64,000 bases of DNA from Micromonospora chokoriensis (GCF_900091505.1 NZ_LT607409.1:3224001-3288000), one strand, 5' to 3'. Positions 1 through 8,209 are shown, counted from the stretch's first letter. The notes: generated from the letters alone by a model not told the origin. Numbers and translations: made by a program.

Positions 1-117
1 TATCGGGTGGCCATCGCCTGGCAGAACACGGCGTACAACCAGCCGCCGCACCCGGGGTTCTTCATCGGCAACGGCATGGCCAGCACCCCACCCACGCCGA
101 ACATCCACCTACGCTGA
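1..117 (+). CDS. C-terminal fragment of an unidentified protein
   Basis: An open frame enters from the left edge in frame 1 and stops at TGA 115-117. It contributes 38 residues rich in Pro, Asn and Gly, including NGMASTPPTPNIHLR at the end. I do not recognise a family from this tail, and no catalytic motif is visible. High third-position GC and a strong hairpin just downstream (161-205) support it as the real end of a gene rather than chance. Confidence 0.5.
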   Translation, partial: YRVAIAWQNTAYNQPPHPGFFIGNGMASTPPTPNIHLR

Positions 118-160
118 TCTGACCCCTGGTGGCCCCGGACGGGGTCGCCTAGGGTGGCAG

Positions 161-205
161 GCACCGGGCCGCAGCCGCGGAATCCGCTCAGCTCCGGCCC
201 GGTGC
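161..205. terminator. Bidirectional hairpin between convergent genes
   Basis: An 11-bp perfect inverted repeat (GCACCGGGCCG at 161-171, its complement at 195-205) lies between the end of the partial gene and the minus-strand monooxygenase, which ends at 318. No T-tract follows, as is usual for actinobacterial terminators. Confidence 0.5.
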
Positions 206-317
206 GCCACACCGCGGCAATCTCGACCCGTCCCGACCGAGAGTGCCGTACCACCACCGGCACTAACATTAGGCACCGTCCGGGTCGGCGGGGTGACGCT
301 GACGTGAAGATCGTGTT

Positions 318-1361
318 TCACGCCGTCCGGTGCAGACCGCCCGCCACCTGCTCGGCGATCAGCTCGTACGACCGCACCCGGTCGGCGACGTCGTACACCA
401 GCGTGGTCAGCATCAGCTCGTCCGCGCCGGTGCGCTCCACCAGCTCGGTCAGCTGCCGACGCACCGTCTCCGGCGAGCCCATCGCCTGACCGTCCCGCCG
501 TTGCAGCACGAACTCCCGCTCGAACTCGGAGTACGGGTACGCCGCCGCCTCGTCGGGCGTCGACAACGGTTCGGGCTTCCCGGAGCGCAGCTTCAGGAAC
601 GACAACGCGCTCGGCCCGGCCAGCCACTCGGCCCGCTCGTCGGTCTCCGCGCACACCGCGTTGACCGCCACCATCGCGTACGGCTTGTCCAACCACTGCG
701 ACGGCCGGAAGTGCTGCCGGTACAGGGCCAGCGCCGGCAGGGTGTTCCCCGAGCTGAAGTGGTGCGCGAACGAGAACGGCAGACCGAGCAGACCGGCGAG
801 TTGAGCGCTGAACCCGCTGGAACCCAGCAGCCACACGGCCGGTTGGGCGCCCTGGCCCGGCATGGCGATGATCTGCCCCGGCTTCTCGCCGCTGAAGTAG
901 TTCATCAGGTCCGCCAGCTCGCGGGGGAAGTGCTCCGCGGACAGGCCCTCCATGGTGCGCCGCAACGCCAGCGCCGTCACCTGGTCGGTGCCCGGCGCCC
1001 GGCCGATGCCCAGGTCGATCCGACCCGGGTGCAGCGCCTCGAGGGTGCCGAACTGCTCGGCCACCACCAGCGGCGCGTGGTTGGGCAGCATCACGCCGCC
1101 CGAACCGAGGCGGATCGTCGAGGTGTTAGCGGCCAGGTGAGCCAGCAGCACCGCCGGAGCCGAGCTGGCGATCGCCGGCATGTTGTGGTGCTCGGCCACC
1201 CAGAACCGGCGGTAGCCCAACTCCTCGGTGCGTCGCGCCAGCTCGGTGGTGGCCTCCAGGGCCGCGCCGACAGTGGTGCCCCTGGCGACCGGGGCAAGAT
1301 CAAGAACAGACAACGGTACGGTGATCACACGGTGTGCCAACTCCCCGGCCTGCCCGTTCAT
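318..1361 (-). CDS. LLM class flavin-dependent oxidoreductase (luciferase-like monooxygenase)
   Basis: The 347-residue protein has the bacterial luciferase-like TIM-barrel pattern: N-terminal PLSVLDLAPV, then FWVAEHHNMP around 53-62, GSGGVMLPNHAPL around 87-98 and HPGRIDLGIGRAPG near 111-124. These motifs are typical of the single-component MsnO8/alkanal monooxygenase-like group that uses reduced FMN. The substrate cannot be read from the sequence. The ATG start at 1361 is preceded by a GGTGGA-like ribosome site. It begins 12 nt after the stop of the Lrp-type regulator upstream, so the two genes are probably cotranscribed. Confidence 0.88.
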   Translation of the reverse strand: MNGQAGELAHRVITVPLSVLDLAPVARGTTVGAALEATTELARRTEELGYRRFWVAEHHNMPAIASSAPAVLLAHLAANTSTIRLGSGGVMLPNHAPLVVAEQFGTLEALHPGRIDLGIGRAPGTDQVTALALRRTMEGLSAEHFPRELADLMNYFSGEKPGQIIAMPGQGAQPAVWLLGSSGFSAQLAGLLGLPFSFAHHFSSGNTLPALALYRQHFRPSQWLDKPYAMVAVNAVCAETDERAEWLAGPSALSFLKLRSGKPEPLSTPDEAAAYPYSEFEREFVLQRRDGQAMGSPETVRRQLTELVERTGADELMLTTLVYDVADRVRSYELIAEQVAGGLHRTA

Positions 1362-1373
1362 TCCACCCGACGC

Positions 1374-1853
1374 TCACCCCACCCCGCGCGCCTGCTCGAA
1401 GATCAGGCTGGTCTGGGTGTGCTGCACCACCGGGTCGACGGCCAGATGGTCCAGCACGAAGTCCCGCAACGCGTCACCGGACGCCGCCCGTACGTGCAGC
1501 ACGTAGTCGTCCGCGCCGGCCACGTGGAACACCGACACCACCCCCGGCAGTCGCACCGACCGGGCCCGGAACGCGTCCACCGCCGCCCGCTCGTGCGCGG
1601 TCAGCCGCACCGACACCAACGCCTGCAACGGCAGACCGAGCGCGGCCGGATCCACCTCGGCGTGGAAACCACGGATCGCGCCCCGCTCGCGCAGCGCCCG
1701 GGTGCGGGTCAGACACGTCGACGGCGCGACCCCCACGCGCTCGGCGAGGGCGTTGTTCGGCAGGCGGCCGTCCGCGGCCAGCTCGGTGAGGATCGCGCGG
1801 TCCACCTCGTCCAGGGCCGGATACGGCCGCACATCGTTCGGCTCAGGGGGCAT
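1374..1853 (-). CDS. Lrp/AsnC family transcriptional regulator
   Basis: The protein has about 159 residues from the ATG at 1853; an upstream in-frame start at 1919 would add 22 poorly conserved residues. An N-terminal AsnC-type helix-turn-helix spans about 15-60, with LDEVDRAILTELAADGRLPN and then ERVGVAPSTCLTRTRAL. A RAM/AsnC ligand-binding domain follows, with VFHVAGADDYVLHV as its typical core. Lrp proteins sense amino acids and bind as octamers or dimers. The gene is divergent from a Cys/Met-metabolism PLP enzyme at 1955, so control of that enzyme and of the downstream monooxygenase is a reasonable inference. A GGTAG/CTACC inverted repeat lies in the shared intergenic region. Confidence 0.88.
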   Translation of the reverse strand: MPPEPNDVRPYPALDEVDRAILTELAADGRLPNNALAERVGVAPSTCLTRTRALRERGAIRGFHAEVDPAALGLPLQALVSVRLTAHERAAVDAFRARSVRLPGVVSVFHVAGADDYVLHVRAASGDALRDFVLDHLAVDPVVQHTQTSLIFEQARGVG

Positions 1854-1928
1854 TGCGCCATCCTCGCCCGAATCCACCAGCGAAACCAAGCCCCTTGACA
1901 GAATGATCTGCCGAGCCATTGCCTGTTC

Positions 1929-1954
1929 GCTGGTAGATGTTCGACGCTACCGGC
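1929..1954. promoter_or_regulatory. Candidate Lrp operator in the divergent intergenic region
   Basis: An 8-bp inverted repeat (GCTGGTAG at 1929-1936 and CTACCGGC at 1947-1954, with one G-T wobble) abuts the ATG at 1955. A TTGACA hexamer lies upstream at 1895-1900. Its position between regulator and target fits an Lrp-type site, but no binding evidence exists here. Confidence 0.4.
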
Positions 1955-3115
1955 ATGACGACGGTGGACACCCGAGCCGTACACGCCGGCCGCGACGACC
2001 TGCGCGCCCTCGGCGTGCACGTACCCCCCATCGACCTGTCCACCACCAACCCGCTGCCCTCCGTCGACGACGGCGGCGCCGCGTACGAGCAGCTCGCCAC
2101 CGGCGGCACCCTCCCCGCCGACGGCAGCGCCGTCTACCAGCGGCTCTGGAACCCCACCGTCGCCCGCTTCGAAACCGCCCTCGCCGAACTGGAGGGCACC
2201 GCGCAGGCCGTCGCCTTCGCCAGCGGCATGGCCGCCCTCACCGCCACGCTGCTCGCCGCCGCCCGCGACGACCGGCGGCACGTCGTCGCCGTCCGCCCCC
2301 TCTACGGCGGAACCGACCACGTCCTCGCCACCGCCCTGCTCGGCACCACCGTCACCTGGGCGCGCCCCGACGAGGTCGCCGCCGCCATCCGCCCCGACAC
2401 CGCGCTGGTCATCGTCGAGACACCCGCCAACCCCACACTCGACCTGGTCGACATCGCCGCCCTCGCCACCGCGGCCGGCGACATCCCACTGCTGGTCGAC
2501 AACACCGTCGCCACCCCCGTGCTGCAACAACCCGCCCGGCACGGCGCCACCCTCGTCCTGCACAGCGCCACCAAGAGCATCGGCGGACACGGCGACGTGC
2601 TCGCCGGCGTCGTCGCCTGCGACGCCGACTGGGCCACGCGGCTCCGGCAGGTCCGCGCGGTCACCGGCGCGATCCTGCACCCGCTCGGCGGCTACCTCCT
2701 GCACCGCGGCCTGCAAACCCTGCCGCTGCGGGTCCGCGCCCAACAGGCCACCGCCGAGAAACTCGCCGGCTGGCTCGCCGACCACCCCGCCGTACACCGG
2801 GTGCACCACCCCTCCGTGGACGACCCGGCGGCGCTGGTCGGCCGCCAGATGGCCGGACCCGGCAGCCTGCTCGCCTTCGAGGTACGCGGCGGCGCACCCG
2901 CCGCGGCGACCGTCGCCGGCGCCTGCCACCTCATCACCCACGCGGTGTCCCTCGGCGGCGTCGACACCCTCATCCAGCACCCGGCCTCGCTCACCCACCG
3001 GCCCGTCGAGGGCGACGCGAAACCCAACGCCGGCCTGCTGCGCCTCTCGGTCGGCCTCGAAGACCCCGAGGACCTGCGCGCCGACCTCGCCCAGGCCCTC
3101 GACACGATCGCCTGA
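1955..3115 (+). CDS. Trans-sulfuration family PLP-dependent enzyme (cystathionine/methionine gamma-lyase type)
   Basis: The protein has 386 residues from ATG 1955. An earlier in-frame ATG at 1937 lies inside the proposed operator and adds only six residues. It opens with DTRAVHAGRDD, the usual start of the Cys/Met-metabolism PLP family. It has the substrate/PLP segment YQRLWNPT, SGMAALTATLLAA, the PLP-pyridine Asp in LLVDNTVATP, and the Schiff-base lysine (about K207) in LHSATKSIGGHGD. These enzymes cleave or exchange at the gamma carbon of cystathionine, homocysteine or methionine; which reaction applies cannot be settled by reading. The divergent Lrp regulator suggests amino-acid-responsive control. 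Confidence 0.85.
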   Translation: MTTVDTRAVHAGRDDLRALGVHVPPIDLSTTNPLPSVDDGGAAYEQLATGGTLPADGSAVYQRLWNPTVARFETALAELEGTAQAVAFASGMAALTATLLAAARDDRRHVVAVRPLYGGTDHVLATALLGTTVTWARPDEVAAAIRPDTALVIVETPANPTLDLVDIAALATAAGDIPLLVDNTVATPVLQQPARHGATLVLHSATKSIGGHGDVLAGVVACDADWATRLRQVRAVTGAILHPLGGYLLHRGLQTLPLRVRAQQATAEKLAGWLADHPAVHRVHHPSVDDPAALVGRQMAGPGSLLAFEVRGGAPAAATVAGACHLITHAVSLGGVDTLIQHPASLTHRPVEGDAKPNAGLLRLSVGLEDPEDLRADLAQALDTIA

Positions 3116-3766
3116 TCAGCGCAGCTCGCGGTTGCCCAGCACGCGCGTCGGCGACCCCTCCCGAGCCACCCGCAGCATCGCCCGACCGATCCCGTCCGTC
3201 GTGGTGACCTGATTCGGAAACAACCGCCGCAACACCGGGAACAGCGGACGCGTCACCGCATACCCGATCCGGTACGCCCGGGTCCGCGACACCGCCCCGT
3301 AGGTCGGCTTGATGAAACCCGGACGCGCCGCGTAGCCGTTGGGCAACAACTCCATGATCGCGTTCTCGGTGCGGCCCTTGACCCGCGCCCACATGACCCG
3401 ACCCTGCCCGGTCGAGTCGGTGCCGACCCCCGAGACGTAGACGAACGTGACCTGCGGACTCACCTCGGCCAGCAACCGCGCCGCGGCGAGGGGGTAGTCG
3501 TAACTCACCCGGGTGTACGCGGCCTCGTCCAGACCCAGCGAGGACACGCCCAGGCAGTAGAAACACGCGTCCACGTCGGTCAGGTCGGCGCGCACCGACG
3601 CCAACTCGCCCACGTCCGCGACCGTCAGCTCCCGCAGCTTCGGATCCCGCTGACCGGTCGGCCTGCGGCCGACGGTGAGCACCTCCCGCACGTCCTCGGC
3701 GAGCAGCGCCTCCCGCAAGACGCCCTGGCCGACCATCCCCGTCGCACCGAAGATCGCCACCCGCAT
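3116..3766 (-). CDS. NAD(P)-binding atypical short-chain dehydrogenase/epimerase-like protein
   Basis: The 216-residue protein begins with a Rossmann dinucleotide-binding motif, MRVAIFGATGMVGQGVL (GxxGxxG at 7-13). It continues with VDACFYCLGVSS and YVSGVGTDSTGQGRVMWARVKGRTE, which resemble the Ser/Tyr/Lys region of extended SDR proteins, but the usual YxxxK is replaced by a W/K arrangement. Family relatives are often called NAD-dependent epimerase/dehydratase or HTATIP2-like oxidoreductases. The start is ATG 3766. The stop directly abuts the stop of the convergent PLP enzyme, with no spacer between the two genes. Confidence 0.75.
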   Translation of the reverse strand: MRVAIFGATGMVGQGVLREALLAEDVREVLTVGRRPTGQRDPKLRELTVADVGELASVRADLTDVDACFYCLGVSSLGLDEAAYTRVSYDYPLAAARLLAEVSPQVTFVYVSGVGTDSTGQGRVMWARVKGRTENAIMELLPNGYAARPGFIKPTYGAVSRTRAYRIGYAVTRPLFPVLRRLFPNQVTTTDGIGRAMLRVAREGSPTRVLGNRELR

Positions 3767-3858
3767 CAGCACCCACCCCTGTCGTCGATCACCGTCTGCG
3801 GCCATCCGCCCGCGCGTCCGCCAGGCTGCCACGGTCTGCGTGACCCGCGCGGTGCCAG

Positions 3859-4626
3859 TCAGGACTTCGGGCCAACGTGCCGGTCCAGTGTGGCGACCGC
3901 GTCGCGCCGGGCCACCGACAGTGAGTTGCGTCGGTTCATCCGCCAGGCGACGCCGAGCAGGTCGAGGCTCCACTGGCAGAGCCCCATGATGTCGGTCGAC
4001 TCGTTGACGAACATGTAACGCGGATAGATGTAGTGCCGACCTCGCGTCGTGACCCGGTTGGCTGTTCGGCAGCCGTCGGAGTGGAAGAGCCCGCGCAGGA
4101 AGTCGCCGGGATGATCTTCGAGAATCGGCCGTTGCCAGTCGGTCAGGACGATAGGTCGCTCGTGCTTCTTGCCCGGACCGTGCTGTGGCAGAAGGCACGG
4201 CCAGTGGCTGCCGTAACTCTGCACGCCGACGCAACCCTGTTTCTGGACCCGCTGCACCTTCGCGGCGAGCACCGCGCGCATGGCCACATCGCACGCCTCG
4301 ATCAGTCCTGGCCAGGTATTAGAGCAGTAGATGCGCAAGACCGGTACCCGGGCCGTCGTGACCAGATGGCCATCGCCGAGGTACAGACCGAGCAGATAGG
4401 CGTAGGCACGGGGGTCTGTCGGACTCTCGACACCCTCACGGCAGCGGAAGCACCTGAGCTGCGTGCCCTGGAACTTCGCCTCTGGTCGGTCATTGCACCA
4501 GTGCCAGACCGTCCGATAGGGCAGGCCGGTAGCACGAGCCGTGTCGGCAACCGTGCTGCCAGCAAGGAACAGTTGCCGCGCACGCGCGCGGATCTCGGGT
4601 GGATGCACGAGTTCATGCTCGAACAT
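3859..4626 (-). CDS. Putative LAGLIDADG-type homing endonuclease with N-terminal HTH, tRNA-linked
   Basis: The 255-residue protein starts at ATG 4626. Residues about 8-47 form a resolvase/invertase-like helix-turn-helix (RARARQLFLAGSTVADTARA). A CxxC pair lies at 59/62. Two LAGLIDADG-like helices follow: YLLGLYLGDG (77-86) and FLRGLFHSDG (176-185), with D85 and D184 as candidate metal ligands. Two motifs in one chain suggest a monomeric enzyme. The gene begins 18 nt after the 3' end of a tRNA on the same strand, with no visible ribosome site or room for its own promoter, so expression from the tRNA transcript is likely. Its amino-acid and codon use (many C, W, H, Q) differs from its neighbours, which suggests horizontal arrival. 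An alternative role is a DNA-binding regulator that has lost nuclease activity. Confidence 0.7.
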   Translation of the reverse strand: MFEHELVHPPEIRARARQLFLAGSTVADTARATGLPYRTVWHWCNDRPEAKFQGTQLRCFRCREGVESPTDPRAYAYLLGLYLGDGHLVTTARVPVLRIYCSNTWPGLIEACDVAMRAVLAAKVQRVQKQGCVGVQSYGSHWPCLLPQHGPGKKHERPIVLTDWQRPILEDHPGDFLRGLFHSDGCRTANRVTTRGRHYIYPRYMFVNESTDIMGLCQWSLDLLGVAWRMNRRNSLSVARRDAVATLDRHVGPKS

Positions 4627-4644
4627 CCGTACGACGTTATTTTG

Positions 4645-4719
4645 TGCCCTCGGTGGGATTCGAACCCACACTGTATGGAGTTTGAGACCATTGCCTGCTG
4701 CCAGTTGGGCTACGAGGGC
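4645..4719 (-). tRNA. tRNA with anticodon CAA (reads UUG, Leu) but a short variable loop
   Basis: Read on the minus strand, a 7-bp acceptor stem (GCCCTCG/CGAGGGC), a T-arm (GTGGG-TTCGAAT-CCCAC) and a D-arm with GG are clear. The anticodon loop CTCAAAC places CAA at 34-36. CCA is not encoded. The region between anticodon stem and T-stem is only about 5 nt, whereas bacterial tRNA-Leu is class II with a long variable arm. The anticodon stem has a T-T pair at its loop end and the D-stem has a C-A mismatch. It may be a mobile or decayed tRNA rather than a standard tRNA-Leu. Confidence 0.75.
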
Positions 4720-4825
4720 GCTTCCCTGATTCAGCACTGACAGGATACCCACTACGCTGAGGGCGGTGACACCCGGCTGGGCGGGTGCCGCGTTCGAACT
4801 GGTGGGGGTAGGGCTGGTGGCTGAG

Positions 4826-5440
4826 ATGCCGACGGATGCCGAGCGCAGGCGCGTACTGATCGCCGAGGACGAGGCGCTGATCCGGCTGGACCTCGCCGAG
4901 ATGCTTGTCGAAGAGGGTTACGAGGTGGTGGGGGAGGCCGGAGACGGTGAGACAGCCGTCCGCCTCGCCGAGGAGCTGAAGCCCGACCTGGTCATCCTTG
5001 ACATCAAGATGCCGATCATGGATGGGCTGGCCGCCGCGGAGCGCATCGCCGGCGCCCGGATCGCTCCGGTGATCATCCTGACCGCGTTCAGCCAGCGTGA
5101 CCTGGTGGAGCGGGCGCGGGCGGCCGGCGCCATGGCGTACCTCGTGAAGCCTTTCCAGAAGAGCGACCTGGTCCCGGCGGTGGAGATCGCGCTGTCGCGT
5201 TACTCGGAGGTCGCGGCCCTGGAGGCGGAGGTCGCGAGCCTGACCGACCGCCTGGAGATCCGCAAGGCGGTGGAGCGGGCCAAGGGCGCGCTGATGACCA
5301 CCTACGGGATGACCGAGCCGCAGGCGTTCAAGTGGATCCAGCGCACGGCCATGGACCACCGGATGACCATGAAGGAGGTCGCCGAGCGGATCCTCGCGGA
5401 GACCGCCGGCGGCGAGGTGTCGCAGCAGCCGACCGTCTGA
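4826..5440 (+). CDS. pdtaR: PdtaR-type response regulator with ANTAR RNA-binding domain
   Basis: The 204-residue protein has a receiver domain (acidic pocket E14-D15, phosphoacceptor D59 in LVILDIKMP, T86, K108 in LVKPF) followed by a coiled segment and an ANTAR domain (about 135-195, with ERAKGALMTTYGMTEPQAFK). ANTAR proteins bind paired RNA hexaloops and antiterminate transcription. It is the counterpart of Mycobacterium tuberculosis Rv1626, partner of the PdtaS histidine kinase, and lies upstream of polA as there; no kinase gene is in the window. Start choice: ATG 4826 matches family length. GTG 4766 is seven bases after TACGCT (4753-4758), a leaderless-type promoter, and would add 20 residues. 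Confidence 0.88.
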   Translation: MPTDAERRRVLIAEDEALIRLDLAEMLVEEGYEVVGEAGDGETAVRLAEELKPDLVILDIKMPIMDGLAAAERIAGARIAPVIILTAFSQRDLVERARAAGAMAYLVKPFQKSDLVPAVEIALSRYSEVAALEAEVASLTDRLEIRKAVERAKGALMTTYGMTEPQAFKWIQRTAMDHRMTMKEVAERILAETAGGEVSQQPTV

Positions 5441-5450
5441 GCGCCTGACC

Positions 5451-5467
5451 CGGCCCGCGCGGGGCCG
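5451..5467 (+). terminator. Short GC hairpin after pdtaR
   Basis: CGGCCC at 5451-5456 pairs with GGGCCG at 5462-5467, 10 nt after the pdtaR stop. It is short and has no T-tract, so it is only a weak terminator candidate. Confidence 0.3.
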
Positions 5468-5500
5468 CCCCGTGTGACCTGCGGTGGTTAGCATCGACGC

Positions 5501-6679
5501 GTGTCCGTCCGACGGGTGATCGCGGTGTTCGGCCTCTTCGCGCTGGCTCTTGCCGGCTGTGACGGGCCGAGTGGCGGCGGGCCGACGACGGCCGCCGCGC
5601 CGGCGTCGCGGCCGGGTTGGCAGCCTCTGACGCTGCCGGCGCCGCCGGGTGGCGCGGGGCGTCCGGTGGTACGCGACGCGGCGTCGTGCGCGGGCCGGTG
5701 GTTCGTGGTCGGTGGCGTCGTCGACGCCGAGGGCGGCACGCGTCCGGCGGCCTGGACCAGTGTGGACGGTACGACGTGGACGGTGCTGCCGGTGCGTCCG
5801 GATTCGTTCTACGGTCGGCAGAACGTGTTCCTGTCGGTGGCCTGCCGGGACGGGAGGGCGGCGCTGATCGGTGCGAAGGTCGGTGGCGCGCACGGTTATC
5901 CGCGGGTGAGCACGTGGCGGCAGGTGGCCGACGGCGCGCTGGTCGAGGTGCAGGCGTCGTTCGAGACGTACGGCGGGCCGACGGCGGTGAACGTGTCCCG
6001 CCTGACGGCCGGGGCGCGGGGTTGGTTGATCGTCGGCAACCGTTCGGCGGGGGCGGCCTCCTGGGTGGGTTCGCCGGACGCGGCGGAGTTCGCGCTGGTC
6101 GAGGGCGCTCCGGAGCTGGCCAGTGACGCGGTGGGGGTGACCTGGGCGTTCGACTCGGTGGCGACGTCGTCGGGCTGGTTGGCGGTGGGTGGTCTCCTGC
6201 CGGCGGGTCGGATCGACCGGGATCCGGCGGTCTGGTCGTCGCCGGACGGGCGGTCGTGGCGGCGCACGGTGCTGCCGGGCGGTGCGGAGTACGAGGAGTT
6301 GCAGCGGGTGGTGCTGGCCGGCGGTGTGCCGGTGGCGGTCGGGCTGCGGGGGTCGACGTTCGGCGCGTGGCGGCAGGAGGCGGCGGGCTGGGTGGCGGCC
6401 GGGGCGTTCGGGCGGCGGGCCGGCGCGGGGGTGCCGGCGGTGACGTCGTTGGTGTCGTCGGGGGATCGGCTGTTCGCCGCGGTGGTCGACGGTGCGCGGC
6501 ATGCGGTGTGGGTGTCGGGGGATCGTGGCGGGTCGTGGCGGGAGGCCGCGATGCCGCTCGACGTGCCGGCGGGTGTCGACCGGGATGTGACGCTGGTGGC
6601 GGTGGGTGACCGGTGGTGGTTGGCTGCGGACGACGGCAGCCGGGCCGGGTTGTGGTGGGCGGCCGGCTCCGGGGTCTGA
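5501..6679 (+). CDS. Secreted lipoprotein with BNR/Asp-box (sialidase-like beta-propeller) repeats
   Basis: The 392-residue protein starts at GTG 5501, six bases after TAGCAT (5489-5494), so a leaderless transcript is likely. The N-terminus has VRR, a hydrophobic stretch and the lipobox ALAGC, giving a membrane-anchored exported protein. Asp-box-like repeats (SxDGxxW) recur as SVDGTTW, SPDGRSW and SGDRGGSW, each on a beta-hairpin of a predicted propeller. No sialidase catalytic Arg triad is obvious, so I would not call it a sialidase. The role is unknown; binding of a surface ligand is plausible. Confidence 0.6.
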   Translation: MSVRRVIAVFGLFALALAGCDGPSGGGPTTAAAPASRPGWQPLTLPAPPGGAGRPVVRDAASCAGRWFVVGGVVDAEGGTRPAAWTSVDGTTWTVLPVRPDSFYGRQNVFLSVACRDGRAALIGAKVGGAHGYPRVSTWRQVADGALVEVQASFETYGGPTAVNVSRLTAGARGWLIVGNRSAGAASWVGSPDAAEFALVEGAPELASDAVGVTWAFDSVATSSGWLAVGGLLPAGRIDRDPAVWSSPDGRSWRRTVLPGGAEYEELQRVVLAGGVPVAVGLRGSTFGAWRQEAAGWVAAGAFGRRAGAGVPAVTSLVSSGDRLFAAVVDGARHAVWVSGDRGGSWREAAMPLDVPAGVDRDVTLVAVGDRWWLAADDGSRAGLWWAAGSGV

Positions 6680-7043
6680 TAGCCGACTGTGCTGTGCTGC
6701 GGCACGCCCGAGTGCGACCTGTGGAGCGGTTTTCGCAGTTCAGCGATGTTTTTCCGGGTCGGAGCGGCCTGCGTGAGCGTGGGTGGGATGCGGGCGGGCG
6801 CGGGCTTAAGGAGTGTCTGGCCGGTTGACCTGTGACGGACATCGACGAGATTGCCCACGTCTTCGTAACGGTTTCGCAGACCCCGCGTTCAGGCCTTCCG
6901 GGACGGTATGCGGTGTCGGTACGCTCCGCCATCACGAGCCGTAACGCAGGGGGAGTCCCTGCGGGGTGGGTGGAATTGCGGTCTGCTGCTGTCGCCGTCG
7001 CTTCGGGTCAGCCGGGTCCGCATCTGGAGGAGGTCAGGAAGCC
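6680..7043 (+). promoter_or_regulatory. Intergenic leader and promoter region upstream of livK
   Basis: This 364-nt gap shows no credible gene. A possible promoter is TTCCGG (6896-6901), 18 nt, TACGCT (6920-6925), which would give a leader of roughly 110 nt. A strong GGAGGAGG ribosome site lies just ahead of GTG 7044. No known riboswitch is recognised. Confidence 0.4.
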
Positions 7044-8195
7044 GTGAGGCGAAGCTATGTACGGGCGCTGGGCACCGTTGCGCTCGCCGCGACCCTGGTG
7101 GTCGCGGCTGGTTGCCAGGATTCCGGCGGCGGCGAGGGTGGGACCGCGTCCGGTGACTGCGGTGGCAAGATCGCGATCTTCGGCGCGTTCACGGGTGACA
7201 ACGCGGGTCTGGTGATCCCGTCGCTGAACGGCGCGAAGCTCGCCGTGGAGCAGTTCAACACCGCGAACCCGAACTGCAAGGTCACCATGCAGGAGTTCGA
7301 CACCCAGGGTGACCCCGCGGTGGCGACCCCGTTCGCGAACCAGATCGCGGGCGACAACTCGTTCCTCGGTGTCATCGGTGGTCACTTCTCCGGTGAGTCG
7401 GACGCGACGATGCCGATCTACCAGGCCGCCGGCCTGGCGATGGTCAGCCCCTCGGCGACCCGCACGGACCTGACCCAGAAGGGCAACACGTCCTTCTACC
7501 GCGTGGTCGGCAACGACGGCACGCAGGCCGGTGCGGTGGCGAGCTACCTGAAGACCCAGAACGCGCAGAAGGTCTTCATGGTCGACGACGCCAGCGCCTA
7601 CGGCGCCGGCATCACCGACGAGCTGGGCAAGCAGCTCGGCCCGCTGGTCGTGAACAAGGACAAGATCCAGGAGCGGCAGACGCAGTTCGACGCGACCGTC
7701 TCCAAGATCAAGGCCGCTCAGGCGGACTTCGTCTTCTACGGTGGTTACACCCGTGAGGCCGCTCCGCTGGTGAAGCAGATGCGTGCCGCCGGTGTCCAGG
7801 CCAAGTTCGTCGGCCCGGACGGTCTGTACGACACCGCGTTCCCGAAGGGCGCCTCCGGTGGCGCCGAGGGCGCGATCATCACCTGCCCGTGCCTCCCGGC
7901 CGACAAGGCCGGCGGCACCTTCTCCGCCGACTACCAGAAGAAGTTCGGCATCCCGCCGGGCTCCTACGGCGCTGAGGGCTTCGACGGCGCGACGATCTAC
8001 CTGGACGCCTTCAAGGCTGGCAAGAAGACCCGGGCGGACATCCTGGCGTTCGTGAAGTCGTACGACAAGCAGGGTGTGTCGAAGTACATCAAGTTCGACG
8101 CCAAGGGCGACGTTGACCCGACGAAGGTCGTCATCTGGGCCTACCAGATCAAGGGCGAGGCCATCGAGGCGCTGCAGGAGCTCAAGCTCAGCTGA
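7044..8195 (+). CDS. livK: Branched-chain amino-acid ABC transporter substrate-binding lipoprotein
   Basis: The protein has 383 residues from GTG 7044, which sits behind the GGAGGAGG site; the longer open frame from 6966 has no such site. The signal sequence ends in the lipobox VVAAGC, followed by a Gly/Ser linker. The mature part is a type I periplasmic-binding fold with KIAIFGAFTGDNAG, VIGGHFSGESDATMPIYQ and MVSPSATRTDLT, all typical of LivK/LivJ proteins. It binds Leu/Ile/Val or related substrates outside the membrane and passes them to the LivHM channel. It is the first gene of a five-gene operon. A strong hairpin after its stop probably limits read-through, so the binding protein can be made in excess. 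Confidence 0.9.
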   Translation: MRRSYVRALGTVALAATLVVAAGCQDSGGGEGGTASGDCGGKIAIFGAFTGDNAGLVIPSLNGAKLAVEQFNTANPNCKVTMQEFDTQGDPAVATPFANQIAGDNSFLGVIGGHFSGESDATMPIYQAAGLAMVSPSATRTDLTQKGNTSFYRVVGNDGTQAGAVASYLKTQNAQKVFMVDDASAYGAGITDELGKQLGPLVVNKDKIQERQTQFDATVSKIKAAQADFVFYGGYTREAAPLVKQMRAAGVQAKFVGPDGLYDTAFPKGASGGAEGAIITCPCLPADKAGGTFSADYQKKFGIPPGSYGAEGFDGATIYLDAFKAGKKTRADILAFVKSYDKQGVSKYIKFDAKGDVDPTKVVIWAYQIKGEAIEALQELKLS

Positions 8196-8209
8196 CGCCC
8201 CACGCAATG

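Noticed and set aside
3116..4294. A 392-residue protein extending upstream of the NAD(P)-binding gene
   Set aside because: The extension overlaps the endonuclease gene in another frame, and the Rossmann motif begins right at ATG 3766.
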